Counted from the first letter of the stretch, positions 13,793 to 26,100 are shown. The stretch is 64,000 nt of DNA from Petrosia ficiformis (GCA_947044365.1 OX345653.1:4366001-4430000), one strand, 5' to 3'. Program-made: numbers and translations. The notes: generated from the letters alone by a model not told the origin.

Positions 13793-14965
13793 ATGGCTAC
13801 CGAAATAGAACAATTAGACAATATTTGTTGGGAAATTGAACTATTGGCTGAACTGTGTGGTACTAATATTTCACTGGACAAGGTACAATATATATATCAT
13901 ATAATACTTATAACATTATATATATAATTTACATCAAGTCATTGTCTTCTTCATCTAATACATACATCATCATATCATACAATATCTGGCTGTATCTTAA
14001 ATTTGTCTATTGCATTTCAGTAGACTTGTACTTATGTTGACTGGATCATAATTTTATTGAAAGAACAAAAGCTCCGCACGACTATAGTATCCAGTCAACA
14101 CAACTATAAGACCAATAATTATATATAATTATTAATATTTGATCTTCAGATAGGCTATGCTGCTGGGTCACTGTTGGCTAGCTCCTGGTATGTTGCTAAT
14201 CGCTCAACCAATCCAGCTGGTGCTAAATTGTGCGGCACATCATTAGAGGAAGAGGTGGAGATCAGAGAATGGGTGGAGTTTTATTGTACGAGACTAAGAC
14301 CATCGTTACCATGGCAATGTATATCAAAAGATTGTCTTCATAATGCTTTAGAGGTAGCAAATATACATGTATATATACATGTATATATACATGTATATAT
14401 ACATGTATATATACAAGTGTTATAATAATTTGTATTTATGTATATATGTATTTAGATGCTGAATTCACATTTAATTATGAGAATATTTTTGACTGGTAAT
14501 TCACTTAGTTTAGCTGATATTCTACTATATTATGGTCTCCATACATATCTAGTAAGTAATGAAGATGTCATGGTATTTTGAATAATTATTATTGTACAGA
14601 TTGAGATGAGTCATGGAGACAAAACCAAATATATTTACGTTAGCAGATGGATAGATCAGGTATAATTTTAGTTCATATATCTATGTATCCTATTTGAATC
14701 TATCTATCCTTCTATTTGTATATTTCCATCCAGCCATCACTTTATTCTTTCATTGAACTTTCCATCCATTCAACCACTATCCATCTTTCCGTTCAACCAC
14801 TAGCCATCTATCAATCTATCCATCCATCAATTATTTACCATTCAACCACTACTATCCAGTAGTATCCATTCATCCATCCACCATCCATACACTCAACAGA
14901 TTCAACATTACCCTGAGCTCAAGCCTTTCACATGGGCTTGGATATCATTGCCTAAAGCAATATAA
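13793..14965 (+). CDS. EEF1E1: EEF1E1 / AIMP3 (p18), tRNA-synthetase complex scaffold
   Basis: Small GST-C-like auxiliary protein of the multi-aminoacyl-tRNA-synthetase complex. Five exons join in frame: 13793-13882, 14150-14353, 14456-14551, 14600-14659, 14900-14965, giving 171 aa (human 174). Diagnostic motifs are the stretch LSLADILLYYGLH and the C-terminal YVSRWIDQIQHYPEL, matching LADILLYYGLH and VSRW-IQHYP of the vertebrate protein. The N-terminal thioredoxin-like part is short and divergent, as in other AIMP3 proteins. The start ATG at 13793 lies about 210 bp after the spectraplakin stop. The gene faces DNAJC19 tail to tail, with 92 bp between the stops. One intron holds (ACATGTAT)n and the last one (CCAT)n. 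Confidence 0.88.
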
Positions 14966-15057
14966 CCAAATAACAATCACTGAATTTTAATTTATTTTAT
15001 GACTATTGTAATAAAATTAATTATTACATGATTTTATAATACAATATGAATAGACAT

Positions 15058-15461
15058 TTAGTACGAGTCATCAGGTCTTTGTGATTTTCCACTACTGTTA
15101 AGATAGTCTTTAGCTTCATTGATCTTTGCTGCGATGTATGGTGATCCACCTCTGTCAGGATGATTTAGTAACATGATGCGTTTGTGAGCATCTCTTATGC
15201 GATCTTTGGGAGCAGATGGACTTATTCCTGTGAATAAATCAAAGCAAATATTTAGAGAAACATAATGAGCTCACCTAAAATCAGACCAGCTTCTCTTCTT
15301 GTTATTTTTGGTTCAAAGCCTCCTTTATAGTAAGCAGTAAACATAGGACTCTTTGGGAATTTTGATGCTTGTTGTTGTAACTGTTTAAAACTCTGCATTA
15401 AAAATCTTGCTGCAAATGCTGAGGCAGCTATCCCTAAACCAGCTAGCATAAGGCTGGTCAT
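15058..15461 (-). CDS. DNAJC19: DNAJC19 / TIM14 (Pam18), mitochondrial import J-protein
   Basis: J-domain co-chaperone of the TIM23 import motor, which stimulates mitochondrial Hsp70. Two exons, 15275-15461 and 15058-15227, give 118 aa (human 116). The N-terminus is a hydrophobic membrane segment ([19 protein letters not shown]). A Phe/Tyr/Gly linker ([20 protein letters not shown]) follows, then the J-domain with its HPD triad in [20 protein letters not shown] and the DYL end. All features match the family closely. The start is the only Met before the membrane segment. Confidence 0.93.
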
Positions 15462-15769
15462 GGTGTTCTCCTTGATAGAGTTCTGTTCTTTTTCTTCAAC
15501 AATTGATGTTTAAGCTTTCCAGTATTTCAGAGACTAGAGCAGTATAATTGTAAAGATTAGCAATAGGCATCCATGTTTGATCTTTGATTATGCAATTTGT
15601 AATGTAATAGGGTCTTACATCTATATGAATAATTTTAGTTCCAACTTTAATATAGAAATGAATAACTACAATTATAGATCATGACTATAATATTAATAAC
15701 TAATACAGTAATGACACAGATAAAATTCATTTAAGGTTTGCTATCTTCGTCTTTCTCTTTGGCTTCCTA
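15462..15769. other. Intergenic stretch between two minus-strand genes
   Basis: AT-rich sequence upstream of the DNAJC19 start and downstream of the cysteine-rich gene. I see no open reading frame or repeat; it presumably holds the DNAJC19 promoter and the other gene's 3' UTR. Confidence 0.6.
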
Positions 15770-16432
15770 CTATGGTTTGGTAATGGGTGGTTCTTGTGGT
15801 GGCTGTTCCTCTGCAAGAGGATCTTGGGGCGGTTGAGTCTTCTTTGGCTGCTGTTGAATTGGCTTAGGCTGAGTTCCTCCTGCTCTCTCTTCTTGATGTC
15901 TTTGCGGTGGTCCACAACAGGACTTGCAATATCCACAGCAGCAGCAGTAGAGACAGCACTTACAACATAGGAAACATAACCAACAACCAGGATATTCTCC
16001 CATGCAATCATAACAAGCATCCTTCACACCTTCCTTAGCAACATCAGCGCTAGCTTCAACCATTTTTTTTGGGAACTGTGCAAGCTCCTCGCTGACGATG
16101 ACTGGTACTTTCTCTAACTCCTGCTGCACAAGAACTGTAACTTTCTGCAGTTCATTTTGCATGGTCTCAGGAATCTGTTGCAAGTGTTGCTGAATCTGCT
16201 CATTGATTTTTGGTACTTCTCCTTCCACTGTACCTGTCACTTTAGCCAACTGCTCTGAAATAGCCTGTGAAGTTTTCTGCAATTCTTGTCCAACTGTGTC
16301 TGGTATTTTTGACAACTCTTCACTAATCTTCACAGGAATTTGGCTCAGCTGTTCTTGAACCATTTCAGGAACTTCTTGAAGACCCTTCAGTCCTTCCACT
16401 GCATCTCCAACTCCACTAATTAATCCTGCCAT
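15770..16432 (-). CDS. Unfamiliar protein: nine 11-residue repeats, cysteine cluster, Pro/Gln tail
   Basis: Single-exon frame of 220 aa; I do not recognise the family. Residues 27-125 are nine back-to-back 11-residue units of pattern xEL.K(I/V)P..(I/V)., for example EELSKIPDTVG, QHLQQIPETMQ, NELQKVTVLVQ and EELAQFPKKMV. Eleven-residue periodicity is known from amphipathic helices that lie on lipid surfaces (perilipins, apolipoproteins, synuclein). Residues 140-173 hold 15 cysteines in 34 positions, including the run CCLYCCCC, which could be a multiply palmitoylated anchor or a metal or disulphide cluster. The last ~45 residues are Pro/Gln rich (KPIQQQPKKTQPPQDP). There is no signal peptide and no clear membrane helix. 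The start ATG precedes MAGLISGVGDAVEG. A stop shortly after the tail and the sustained repeat periodicity support a real coding region. Function unknown. Confidence 0.78.
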   Translation of the reverse strand: MAGLISGVGDAVEGLKGLQEVPEMVQEQLSQIPVKISEELSKIPDTVGQELQKTSQAISEQLAKVTGTVEGEVPKINEQIQQHLQQIPETMQNELQKVTVLVQQELEKVPVIVSEELAQFPKKMVEASADVAKEGVKDACYDCMGEYPGCWLCFLCCKCCLYCCCCGYCKSCCGPPQRHQEERAGGTQPKPIQQQPKKTQPPQDPLAEEQPPQEPPITKP

Positions 16433-17477
16433 TCTAACAAGGCAATATAAATAGATGCACTTTTGAACAGAGCAGAGAGAAGTACTTGTTCTTCAGAGGG
16501 GATACCTATTAGTGGCTGGTGGAATGCCTACCACAGAATATGATACTATGCATTCCACACTGTGAACACCTCATACATGAAAGCTAATATTTGTGACTAC
16601 CATTTATGCTCCATGGCAACTCAATTAACACACATTATGTTAACAAACCAGACAGTAAACAGTACAAAATGATAAGATAATAACAGATAATAACTCGTTA
16701 GGCAACTATTAAAACTGAACCATCTTTGGTCACTTTTTCATACAAGGAATCATGAAGATTTAATAATGTATTAGTATCAGTGGTATGGTATGGTAATTAT
16801 AGGGGTTACATCAGATTGTATTTGTATCAGTGGTATGGTATGGTATAAGAATTATAGTATGTGTATAGGGTTACATAAGGTTGTATTAGTATATTGTGGA
16901 GTAATGCTAAAATATGTATTATCCTTATATGACTTTTGTTGGAAATTTTACAAACAAAAATAATTTAGTGAGTACTAAATAGCACTTAGCAGCAGCTGAA
17001 CTCAACTAGCTGTACTTTAATCAATGATTACAGTAGTTAACTTGTTTGCTACTACGCATGCAAGAGTCTTGCACCCCAATCCCTCCCCTCGTTCTTGTAA
17101 GGGGGAGGGACTGGCTATGTACTAGTATAGTCTTATCCCAACTATGTACTCATGCCACTGTACTTGAGCAATGAGTATGAAAACAAATCCCCTCCATTAA
17201 TTTATTTTATAATTATAGTACTTTCACTCAAACATAACACTTTGTTGTGGTTAGTGGGAAGTTACAGGATAAAACACTGATTATAAGTAATGACTTTTAA
17301 CTGAGATTTCTGTTGTACTGTACTGTACTTAATATTATATATTATTAAAATTAAATAGTCTATATCTAATAATTATTATAATTAAACTTGTACTGAACTT
17401 TTATCCTCAACTTTGACCTCTTTGGTTTTGATACAAAGCCAGGATACTATTAGCTGTCCATCACTAAATCTATAATC
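16433..17477. other. Intergenic region, probable divergent promoter
   Basis: About 1 kb between the divergent cysteine-rich gene and TMEM205. It holds a short tandem duplication (GTATCAGTGGTATGGTATGG near 16776 and 16827) and a purine/pyrimidine-rich patch near 17080-17115 (CCCTCCCCTC and GGGGGAGGGA, able to pair). No coding frame is convincing. Confidence 0.6.
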
Positions 17478-18315
17478 ATGCCTATAAAATTTGAGCTACC
17501 AATCACTCAGACCTCGCATCTTGTTGCTTTTCTATGTTCCATTGTAGTGGGAATCTTTCTATCTCCCATAGGGAGATGGGAAATGGAAGAAGGAGGTTTC
17601 AAAATTGCAATCAGACTTTTCCATCTTGCATCTTTTAGTGGATGGTTGGGAACACAACTATGGGTTACCTTCTTTGCAGGTATGTGTATATATAATATAA
17701 TTATATATATATATATATATATATATACGGTATAGTCTAACTAGAACATGTACTTTACACAATATTGCATAATATTAGCTGTAACTACCATTTTTCTTGT
17801 AGGACTCACAATGTTCAGATTACTTCCTCGTCACATGTTTGGCTACGTTCAAAGTAAGCTCTTCCCAAAGTACTTCCTTTTGGGTACAGTCCTCAGTTCT
17901 GTCTCCATGGTAACATTTATAATTGAACATCCTTTTGGTTCATGGGATACACAGCAAACTATACAGGTATAGATAATATAATCATTAAACACCATTGATC
18001 TTTTATTTACTCCTTCAGGGATCCATTTTGGGAGTTTCTCTATTGACAGTTATTGCGAGTGTTATCTACATTAGTCCATCTATTGTTAAAACTATATCCG
18101 AGCAACATAAAATTGAAAAGGAAGAAGGTGCTGGACAAGCTGTGGGAAAAGTCGAAGACGAAAAACTAAAAGTCCTGAAGAAGAATCCAAAATATGTCTC
18201 CCTCTCCAAGAAGTTTGTTCGCCTCCATACATTCAGTACAATTGCTAATCTTCTTACATTTTGTGCTCAAGGGGTTCATTTAGTTTATCTTGCTGCTAAT
18301 CTCGTAGCTCTTTAG
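17478..18315 (+). CDS. TMEM205: TMEM205 homologue
   Basis: Four-helix membrane protein of the TMEM205 (DUF4149) family; its molecular role is poorly known, and the human protein is linked to cisplatin resistance. Three exons, 17478-17679, 17803-17966 and 18019-18315, join in frame to about 220 aa, slightly longer than the human 189 because of an extra N-terminal hydrophobic segment. Family motifs are visible: GWLGTQLWVTFFAG, then MFRLLPRHMFGYVQSKLFP at the second helix, and the C-terminal KFVRLHTFSTIANLLT. Hydrophobic stretches lie near residues 13-32, 45-67, about 90-110 and 125-145. The gene converges on the minus-strand JmjC gene with 112 bp between stops. Confidence 0.9.
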
Positions 18316-18427
18316 AAACATTTCTGAAATCATTGTAGAACACCAATGTACCCATTTTATAAACTTTTTGTTCTTGGTTAATCTAAGAATATGTTTTTTA
18401 CAACACACTTCACATAAAATTATATAA

Positions 18428-21400
18428 TTATAATTCATCTCTGGCATGAGGATGTCCATCGCCTCCTCCTTCTTCCCATTCATAATCATAGGATGTCATC
18501 TCAGCATCGTCATTGTCATATTCATGATCAGTAACATGAGAACTAATCAAAAGAGATATTAAGAGTTTAAGCATTGTGATAATTATAATAGAATAACATG
18601 TACGGGCAACTGTCCAACTTCTAAGGAAGACAATGTATTTATATTGGAGTGTTGATGGCAGGACTGGAAGCATTAACCAGCCATGTCCTCGAAACTGCTA
18701 TCTACTAATATTAGTACCCTTTAGACTCTAATATACTAATACAAAAGAATATAGCTTACTACATGGAGTCTGGATAGGGATCTTCTGGAATGGGGCCTGG
18801 ATAAGGATGTTCTGGAATGGGTCCTGTTCCAGGAGGTATGTTTGGAGGTGGTTGGTCTTCAGGGTAATCATGAGGCGGCCCCTGTTCACCATGCAATAGA
18901 TTACTAATATATTCCATAACTTGTCTGTAACTCTTTAACGGTATCTTTGTTCCCCCAAAATCTCTCACATCCATATGTCCATTGCATCCTGGTTTGAGAA
19001 TTTCAAAAGCCTATAATATACCATATACCTAATAACATAGGAGGATCAATGGTTTATAAAAACTATACCTGAATGATATTTTCAAGTACAAGTGAACTTC
19101 CTGTTCGATCTCTCTGTATTAAAAAGAGACATATTATAATCATTATACATTACTATGTACATAGATACATGAAGAATTGAGGAAGTAGATAAAAGTACAC
19201 ATGCATGTTTACATTTATAATTACTAGTAAGAGTAATAGTCTGTAACAATCAACGTACACAGTAGACAATTGTATGTATGTATGCATGTATGTATGTATG
19301 TATGTATGGTTATATGTATGTATGTATATTTGTATCATTATAATAAGCTAGAGTAATAGTAGACACACTTGTATGTATGTATGTATGTATGTATGCATGT
19401 ATGTATGCATGTATGTATGTATGTACGTATGTATGTATGTACGTATGTGTATTATCATTATAGTAAGCTAGAGTAATAGTAGACACACTTGTATGTATTT
19501 ATGTATTTATGTATGTATGTATGTATGTATGTATGTATGTATGTATGTATGTATGTATGTATGTACGTATGTATGTATGTACGTATGTGTATTATCATTA
19601 TAATAAGCTAGAGTAATAGTAGACACACTTGTATGTATTTATGTATGTATGTATGTATGTATGTATGTATGTATGTTTTTATGTACATAAGTTACACCTC
19701 ACCTCTTTCTGAATTCTATACACATCTTCTGCATGAACGCTACCATCTTCTCTCTTCATCTCTAATAAAAAGCTTCTAGAGGGTTAAAATATACCAGACC
19801 AACTAAAACAATACCATGTCATGTGATGACACTCACTTCACTTGTAATTCAGGTGCAAGTGGGAACTGAGCAATTGCAGCAAATCCTGGTTTGATATTTG
19901 GGTTTAAACACTCTTCCTCATTCAATCTGAACAGAAGAGATCATGTAACAGCCATGTGATCATCACATGTCTATCATGTTATATAACTCACGTGAATGGT
20001 ACCCACCATACATTTATGCCCATGTTTCTATCAACAGAACTGACCTTCATAATAACAATTAAATATGAATTAATCATGAATTAGTAGAAATAGTATATTT
20101 AGTACGATCTATCTTATAACTAAATACTAAAACATGTAATATTATTAGTATTCCAGTATCTTACATGATGGATCCATTCATTTGGTAGATATAAACAATC
20201 ACCGGAATTAATAACAGTTTTATACCATGGTACATCAACAATACCAGGATATGCTGTCATGTTGACTCTAGTATTAGGAGAAATGAAAAAGAATAATAAT
20301 ACATACATAAGTACATACATACATACATTACATACATACATACATGTACATACATACATACATACATACATACATACATACATACATACATACATACATA
20401 CATGCATGCATGCATGCATACATACATACATACATACATACATACATACATACATACATACATACATACATACATACATACATGTACATACATACATACA
20501 TACATACATGTACATACATACATGTACATACATTCATACATACATGTACATACATACATACATACATACATACATACATACATACATAATTACACACTTA
20601 CGCATCAACATCAATATAATAGTACCCATCTCTCTCATGTTCTGGACCAATAGTTTGAGAATACTTCGGATCAAATATCACAAATTCTTTCTTTCCACTA
20701 ACAACACAATGTAGATTCTCCAATGAATCAGTATGTAGCACTGACTTGGTACCACCGCTACTAAACCTAAAATATAAATTAGAAATGTTATCCACTAAAT
20801 TCATCTATCTATCCGTCTACATGTGCTGTATCTATCTATCCATCTACATTTGCTGTATCTATCTATCCCATGTGCTGTATCTATCTATCTATCTATACCA
20901 TGTGCTGTATCTATCTATCTATCTATACCATGTGCTGTATCTATCTATCCGTCTACATTTGCTGTATCTATCTATACCATGTGCTGTATCTATCTATCTA
21001 TCCCATGTGCTGTATCTATCTATACCATGTGCTGTATCTATCTATCTATCCCATGTGCTGTATCTATCTATCCGTCTACATTTGCTATATCTATCTATAC
21101 CATGTGCTGTATCTATCTATCTATACCATGTGCTGTATCTATCTATCTATCCCATGTGCTGTATCTATCTATCCGTCTACATTTGCTGTATCTATCTATC
21201 CCATGTGCTGTATCTATCTATCTATCCCATGTGCTGTATCTATCTATCCCATGTGCTGTATCTATCTATCTATCTATCCCATGTGCTGTATCTATCTATC
21301 TATCCCATGTGCTGTATCTATCTATCCCATGTGCTGTGTCTATCTATCTATCCCATGTGCTGTATCTATCTATTCCATGTACTGTATCTATCTATCCGTT

Positions 21401-22317
21401 CACATTTGCTGTATCTATCTATCTATCCCATGTTTTTATCTATCCATTCACCAATAAGTTAATCTACTAGCCATTCATCCATCAGTTCGTTGTTCACAAC
21501 CCGTTTGTCTATTGCCTGTCCGTTCATTCTATTTATCCCATATATCTATCTTTTTATCCCATATATCTATCTTTTTATCCCATATATCTATCTTTTTTAT
21601 TGATGTATTACTCTTCTCCTTAATGCTCACCAGAGATTTACAAAAGCCAAGTTATTTACATATCCACCACATAGTAGAAAACTAGGTAATGGCCACTCTT
21701 CTTTCATCTTTTCAGGCATGTCTGAAACCATATATATGTCTTCTTTTTGGTAACGCTAAATGGATAAATAGATGGATAGATAGATAGATGGAGATAAATA
21801 TTTAGATGAATGAATGGGATGGATTAAATGATGTACCTACAATAGATTTAATAAAGAACTGACAAGCCATATACACGTATATACACGTATGTACATGTAT
21901 TCTACTTACATCTAAAAATTCTGACATTTTCATAGATTCTCCAGTCTTTGAGCGATTTTCCTTCTTACCATGTTCAACTGAGACAGTCGCATCACCAAAA
22001 TTGGTTCTAAAACAATGTGACAAATCATACATCACATGACATGCACATCATGTGACTTACCTAAGGTATTCGTCATTTTGCCAATTTTTTACTGCGTCTA
22101 TAGTTTTAAATAAGCCTTCCAATTTTACTGGCCAATTTCGTTTCACATAATTAGAATAAAATGGCAAAGGTTCAGGGTATGTATCGAGGACATCTAGTGG
22201 TATTGGTGGCATGTGAGACCCCAACGGTTGCATGTGACCTGGTGGATGATTGTCACATGATCCCCATGTGATGAATAGTGACAAAAGTATTGTAACGATG
22301 GTTAACTGAGTCATCAC
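18428..22317 (-). CDS. ER-lumenal JmjC (cupin_8) oxygenase with C-terminal RDEL
   Basis: Eleven exons join in frame to 457 aa: 22061-22317, 21910-22006, 21631-21755, 20602-20766, 20165-20267, 19992-20044, 19837-19926, 19703-19775, 19069-19113, 18760-19010, 18428-18542. A signal peptide (TIVTILLSLFITWGSC) opens the protein. The JmjC double-stranded beta-helix follows: metal ligands HTD in SVLHTDSLENLH, the GKKEFVIFDP strand, and the distal His in GDCLYLPNEWIHH. Fe(II)/2-oxoglutarate ligands are thus intact. A helical segment with an EF-hand-like but incomplete loop (KPGCNGHMDVRDF), a Pro-rich acidic stretch (PPPNIPPGTGPIPEHP) and a very acidic tail precede the last four residues RDEL, a KDEL-type retrieval signal. 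Inference: a lumenal hydroxylase of secretory proteins. The substrate is unknown and no vertebrate orthologue is assigned. Confidence 0.85.
19262..19680. repeat. (GTAT)n with a repeated spacer
   Basis: Intron of the JmjC gene. The GTAT arrays are separated by the spacer ATTATCATTATAATAAGCTA followed by GAGTAATAGTAGACACACTT, seen near 19334, 19451 and 19590. The array therefore expanded as a higher-order unit of roughly 120-140 bp. Confidence 0.85.
20300..20590. repeat. (ACAT)n microsatellite
   Basis: About 290 bp of ACAT with GCAT and GTAC variants, in the JmjC gene intron between exons 20165-20267 and 20602-20766. Confidence 0.9.
20800..21445. repeat. Minisatellite, unit CTATCTATCCCATGTGCTGT
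   Basis: About 25 imperfect units of CCATGTGCTGTATCTATCTA with 4 bp expansions and a CCGTCTACATTTGCTGTAT variant. It fills most of the JmjC gene intron between 20766 and 21631. A short block of ATCCCATATATCTATCTTTT repeats follows at 21535-21600. Confidence 0.9.
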
Positions 22318-23109
22318 CCTACAGATTAATTAACATTACACAAACTATAATAATACAGTACATATTTGTTGTGAAACTCTTTCAGTCCTTCGTGATCACG
22401 TCTGTTGATGCTTGAGTGCACTTGTAGTTAGAGTGACTGAATCATGTTCCAAAGTTTTATTTGAAATAAAAATGCTCCACACAACATTTCGACTTCATAG
22501 CCTTCTTTGGGGTATCGTGAGAAAGCAAGACTATAAAGCTGAAATGTTGTGCAGAGCATTTTTCTTTCAAAGAAAACTAGGGAACATGAATTCAGTCACC
22601 CTAACTATAAGTAACACAGTACATGTATGGGAATATATACATATCATAGCCTACAGTAATACAATCACAGGGTTTGTAGTACTACAGTACATGTACATAT
22701 AATGTATTATATTATATAGATGATGACAGGGTTTCTAGTAATACAATCTATGCAGACTTCTTGCTTTGTGGTATAATTAAATACTACCACACAGCCTGTA
22801 TTAATACAATACACACACGTATTCTATTGTTTATACATTATATACAGGGACAATCATGATGACAGTACTGCACTACATGTACTTATTATTGTATACATGA
22901 TGATAGGGTTTCTAGTAAGACAATGCATGTATTTGTGAATACTACCACACAGCCTGTAGTAATACAACACATACACATATTCTACTTTATATACAGGAAC
23001 AATAATAATTAGTCAAGCATAGCCAAACTGGTACAAAAATACAACAGGTAACAAACGAACCTTGCAGTGCCACCCTTTTTTCTGCAAATTGGGTGTGGCA
23101 TACAGGAAG
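22318..23109. other. Divergent intergenic region between the JmjC gene and POLH
   Basis: Holds the fold-back element at 22425-22612 and, downstream, a duplicated unit of roughly 180 bp: GGGTTTCTAGTAA and ACTACCACACAGCCTGTA each occur twice, near 22729/22784 and 22907/22941. The POLH promoter should lie just before 23110. Confidence 0.65.
22425..22612. mobile_element. Fold-back MITE, about 190 bp
   Basis: Long imperfect inverted repeat. The left arm begins GTTAGAGTGACTGAAT then ATGTTCC; the right arm ends GGAACATG then ATTCAGTCACCCTAAC. Inside, AAAATGCTCCACACAACATT pairs with AATGTTGTGCAGAGCATTTT. Both ends abut TA, consistent with a TA target-site duplication of the Tc1/mariner type. No transposase is encoded. 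Confidence 0.75.
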
Positions 23110-26100
23110 ATGGCTACACGTGGGCAGACTGTGGGTAAGCAGAAGGTGATAGTACTTGTTGATATGGACTGTTTCTATGTTCAAGTGGAGAAGAAACTAC
23201 ATCCAGAACTAGTTGGAAAACCTTGTGCAGTTGTACAATACAAGAAATGGCAAGGAGGAGGGTAAGAGGTGATGTTTTATTGGTGAATATAAATATTACT
23301 TGAAAGTTTCATTCAATCAATAAGTAAAGAAACTGTAAAGATTTGTGCAACTGCATACTTAATTAACCAGGCTGTCTAATTGTTTTGCTATATAATCACA
23401 TGCACGCCCACGTACTTAGGCCTGGGTGTATTATGTATTTCAACAATACTTTGCGATTTTGCTACTAGCGAGTTGATACTAGTACATATTAATTCCTTTC
23501 ACAGTATTATAGCAGTGGATTATGAAGCTAGAAAATATGGTGTTACTAGGTCAATCAAAGGAGACGAAGCGAAAAGGAGATGTCCTCAAATCCAGCTAGC
23601 AAGAGTACCTGAGAAAAGAGGAAAAGCAGATCTTACTAACTACAGAAACGCTGGAGCAGATGTCATTAAGGTACTATCTCGTTTCAGTAGCATAATTGAG
23701 AAGGCAAGCATTGACGAAGCTTTTCTTGACATCACTGATACTGTTATGAAACGCATTAAAGATCTTGAGTTTTGTAGAGTAGAAGCACATAGTTTGTCTC
23801 AAACACATGTTGCTGGTCTTGAAAAGAAAACTGGTTTAACTAGCTTTGCAGGTTTCAATGAAGAGGTTGATGGTGACGAGATTCCTGAACCATTGGATGT
23901 TTCTGAGGTCAATAAAATGGAAACCGATGTAAGAATAAACGAAGAACTCATTTCTAAACAAGAGAATGAAAACAGTTTGGAAAAAAAGAAGGAAGAGGAG
24001 GTTGATAAAGAATTCAGTCGAGTAAGAGCTCTTAGTCAGTGGTTGGAAGATGAGGGTAATGGACGTGAATTGATGTTGGCTGTTGGTGCTTTAGTTGCTA
24101 AAGAAATGAGACAAGCAGTCTTTGATGAAACTGGTTTTACCTGTTCAGCAGGAATCGGACATAACAAGGTATTTTTTATTGGATTCATAGTTTCAGAATG
24201 AATCGTTTCTTTTGATATTGTTAGATGTTAGCTAAATTGTCAGCTGGTATGAATAAACCAAACCAACAAACCATTCTACCAATGTCCCAAGTGTCCATTG
24301 TATTTGATACTATACCATTCAGTAAAGTGTTAGTTGACTACGCAATATGATGTATAATGAAAGCTATGGTGTATAATTATGCCATTTTTTTCTTACTGCA
24401 GACGGCATTTAGGAGGAAAGTTAGGAGAAAGTGTTCAGAAATCGCTAAGTATTAAGTATGTAGGTCAGCTACAAAATTTTTCTTTAAAGGATCTCAAAGA
24501 AAAATTTGGAATTAGAACAGGGTATAGATAGAAATATGATGTTTTGTGGATGTCTATTATATCACTGCTTTCTATTAATGCATGTAGATCATGGTTACAT
24601 GAGATTTGTCAGGGGATAGATCACGAGCCAGTCAGAATTCGTACTATTCCCAAATCCATCAGCTGTGGAAAGAATTTTCCTGGACGTGAGAAACTAAACA
24701 CAGCACAGAAAGTACTACATTGGTTGAATGAACTTGGATCTGAGATCATTGAACGATTAGAGATAGATCGAAAAGAGGTATTTTTAATCTTGTTTTTCAT
24801 CTTTGACAAACTTTCCAGCTCTATTTGATAGCATTCTCGAAGAGCAGGGCTATTGTCTGTTCATTTCTTGCCAGATGGTTCTTCCTCATCTCTCTCTCGA
24901 TCATTTCCTCTTCACCATTATGATGTCAAGTTTATTGTTGATAATGGATGGATGGTAATCAACAAAGGACATTGTATAGCTGGGAAGGTAGATCCCAATG
25001 GACATACACCTCTTGGATGGTAAGGAGGACAATATTGATGGATGGAATAGATGGAATTAAAAAATTAATTGTCCAAAACATTTTTGTTTATAGGACTAGT
25101 GGACTTTTAAATCTTTTTATGTGTGCTAGTAAATTCAGCCATTGTTCCTCTGACACTGGGTCAAGATCTATTCAGTCTTTCATAAGAACTACACCAAATA
25201 GTAAGTTTACTATCATATTAGCTTTGACCTTGAACCAGGTGAAACTACCAGTCTCCATACAGGCGCTACTAAGTATGATCAACCAAATGTTAAACAAGAT
25301 GATAAAACTACTTTGGATACATGTCATAGTGTTAAATCTGATCAAGTGAATGTTGAATGTGATAAAACTTGTGTAGATATAGTATGTGTTGATAGTGCTA
25401 ACTCGGATCAAATCAATGTTAAACATGATGAAGCCACTATGGATGGAGTATCTGTTGATTCTGATGAAACGATTGTTGAAACACAGTGTCAATCTTATGA
25501 TGATAATAGTTCATCATTTATACAACAGAATGAAGCACTCGATAAGGAGATTTTCCACTCTTTGCCACTCGAGGTTCAAAGTGATACAATAAAACAGTCA
25601 CATGACCAAGATTTCAAACCTACCATATACAATAAACCTGTTAGCTTGAACCAAACATCTAATATTAATAATTACTTCTCTTCAAAACCAAACACTAGTG
25701 AACATCAAAGTAAAGAAAAGATTTTTGATCCACGTTCCAAAGGTCGTGCCAGAAAAACACCAGATAAAAAGTCACATCTAAATATTGCCAATTATTTCTC
25801 ACCTGTGAAACGACAAAGACAGCCTGAAACCAGTTCCTCGAGAGATTTACCTTCTCCAGATTCAGTAGACAGTATTGAAGATCATAGATCAATAAAGAAA
25901 ACCAAAATAATGGAAGATGTGCTAAATACAACAGAGGATGATATTTCATTATTTCAGTGTTACATATGTGGTGACAAGGTAAAGAATATTGTCATATCTA
26001 CCTGGAGATCTCTGCACTGCTGAAAATGCATGCATGTATAATTAGTGTTGTTTTAGTTAACTATAACTATAACTAAAACCCCTTTTAGTAAGGCATTGTG

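Noticed and set aside
20746..21470. Frames of up to 238 codons with LYLSIPCAVS repeats
   Set aside because: Read through the CCATGTGCTGT minisatellite in all three frames; part of a JmjC gene intron.
22412..22702. 96-codon frame on the plus strand
   Set aside because: Lies across the fold-back MITE; no family resemblance.
24948..25349. 133-codon frame inside POLH
   Set aside because: Out of frame with the polymerase; splice sites at 25020, 25093, 25201 and 25238 explain the region.
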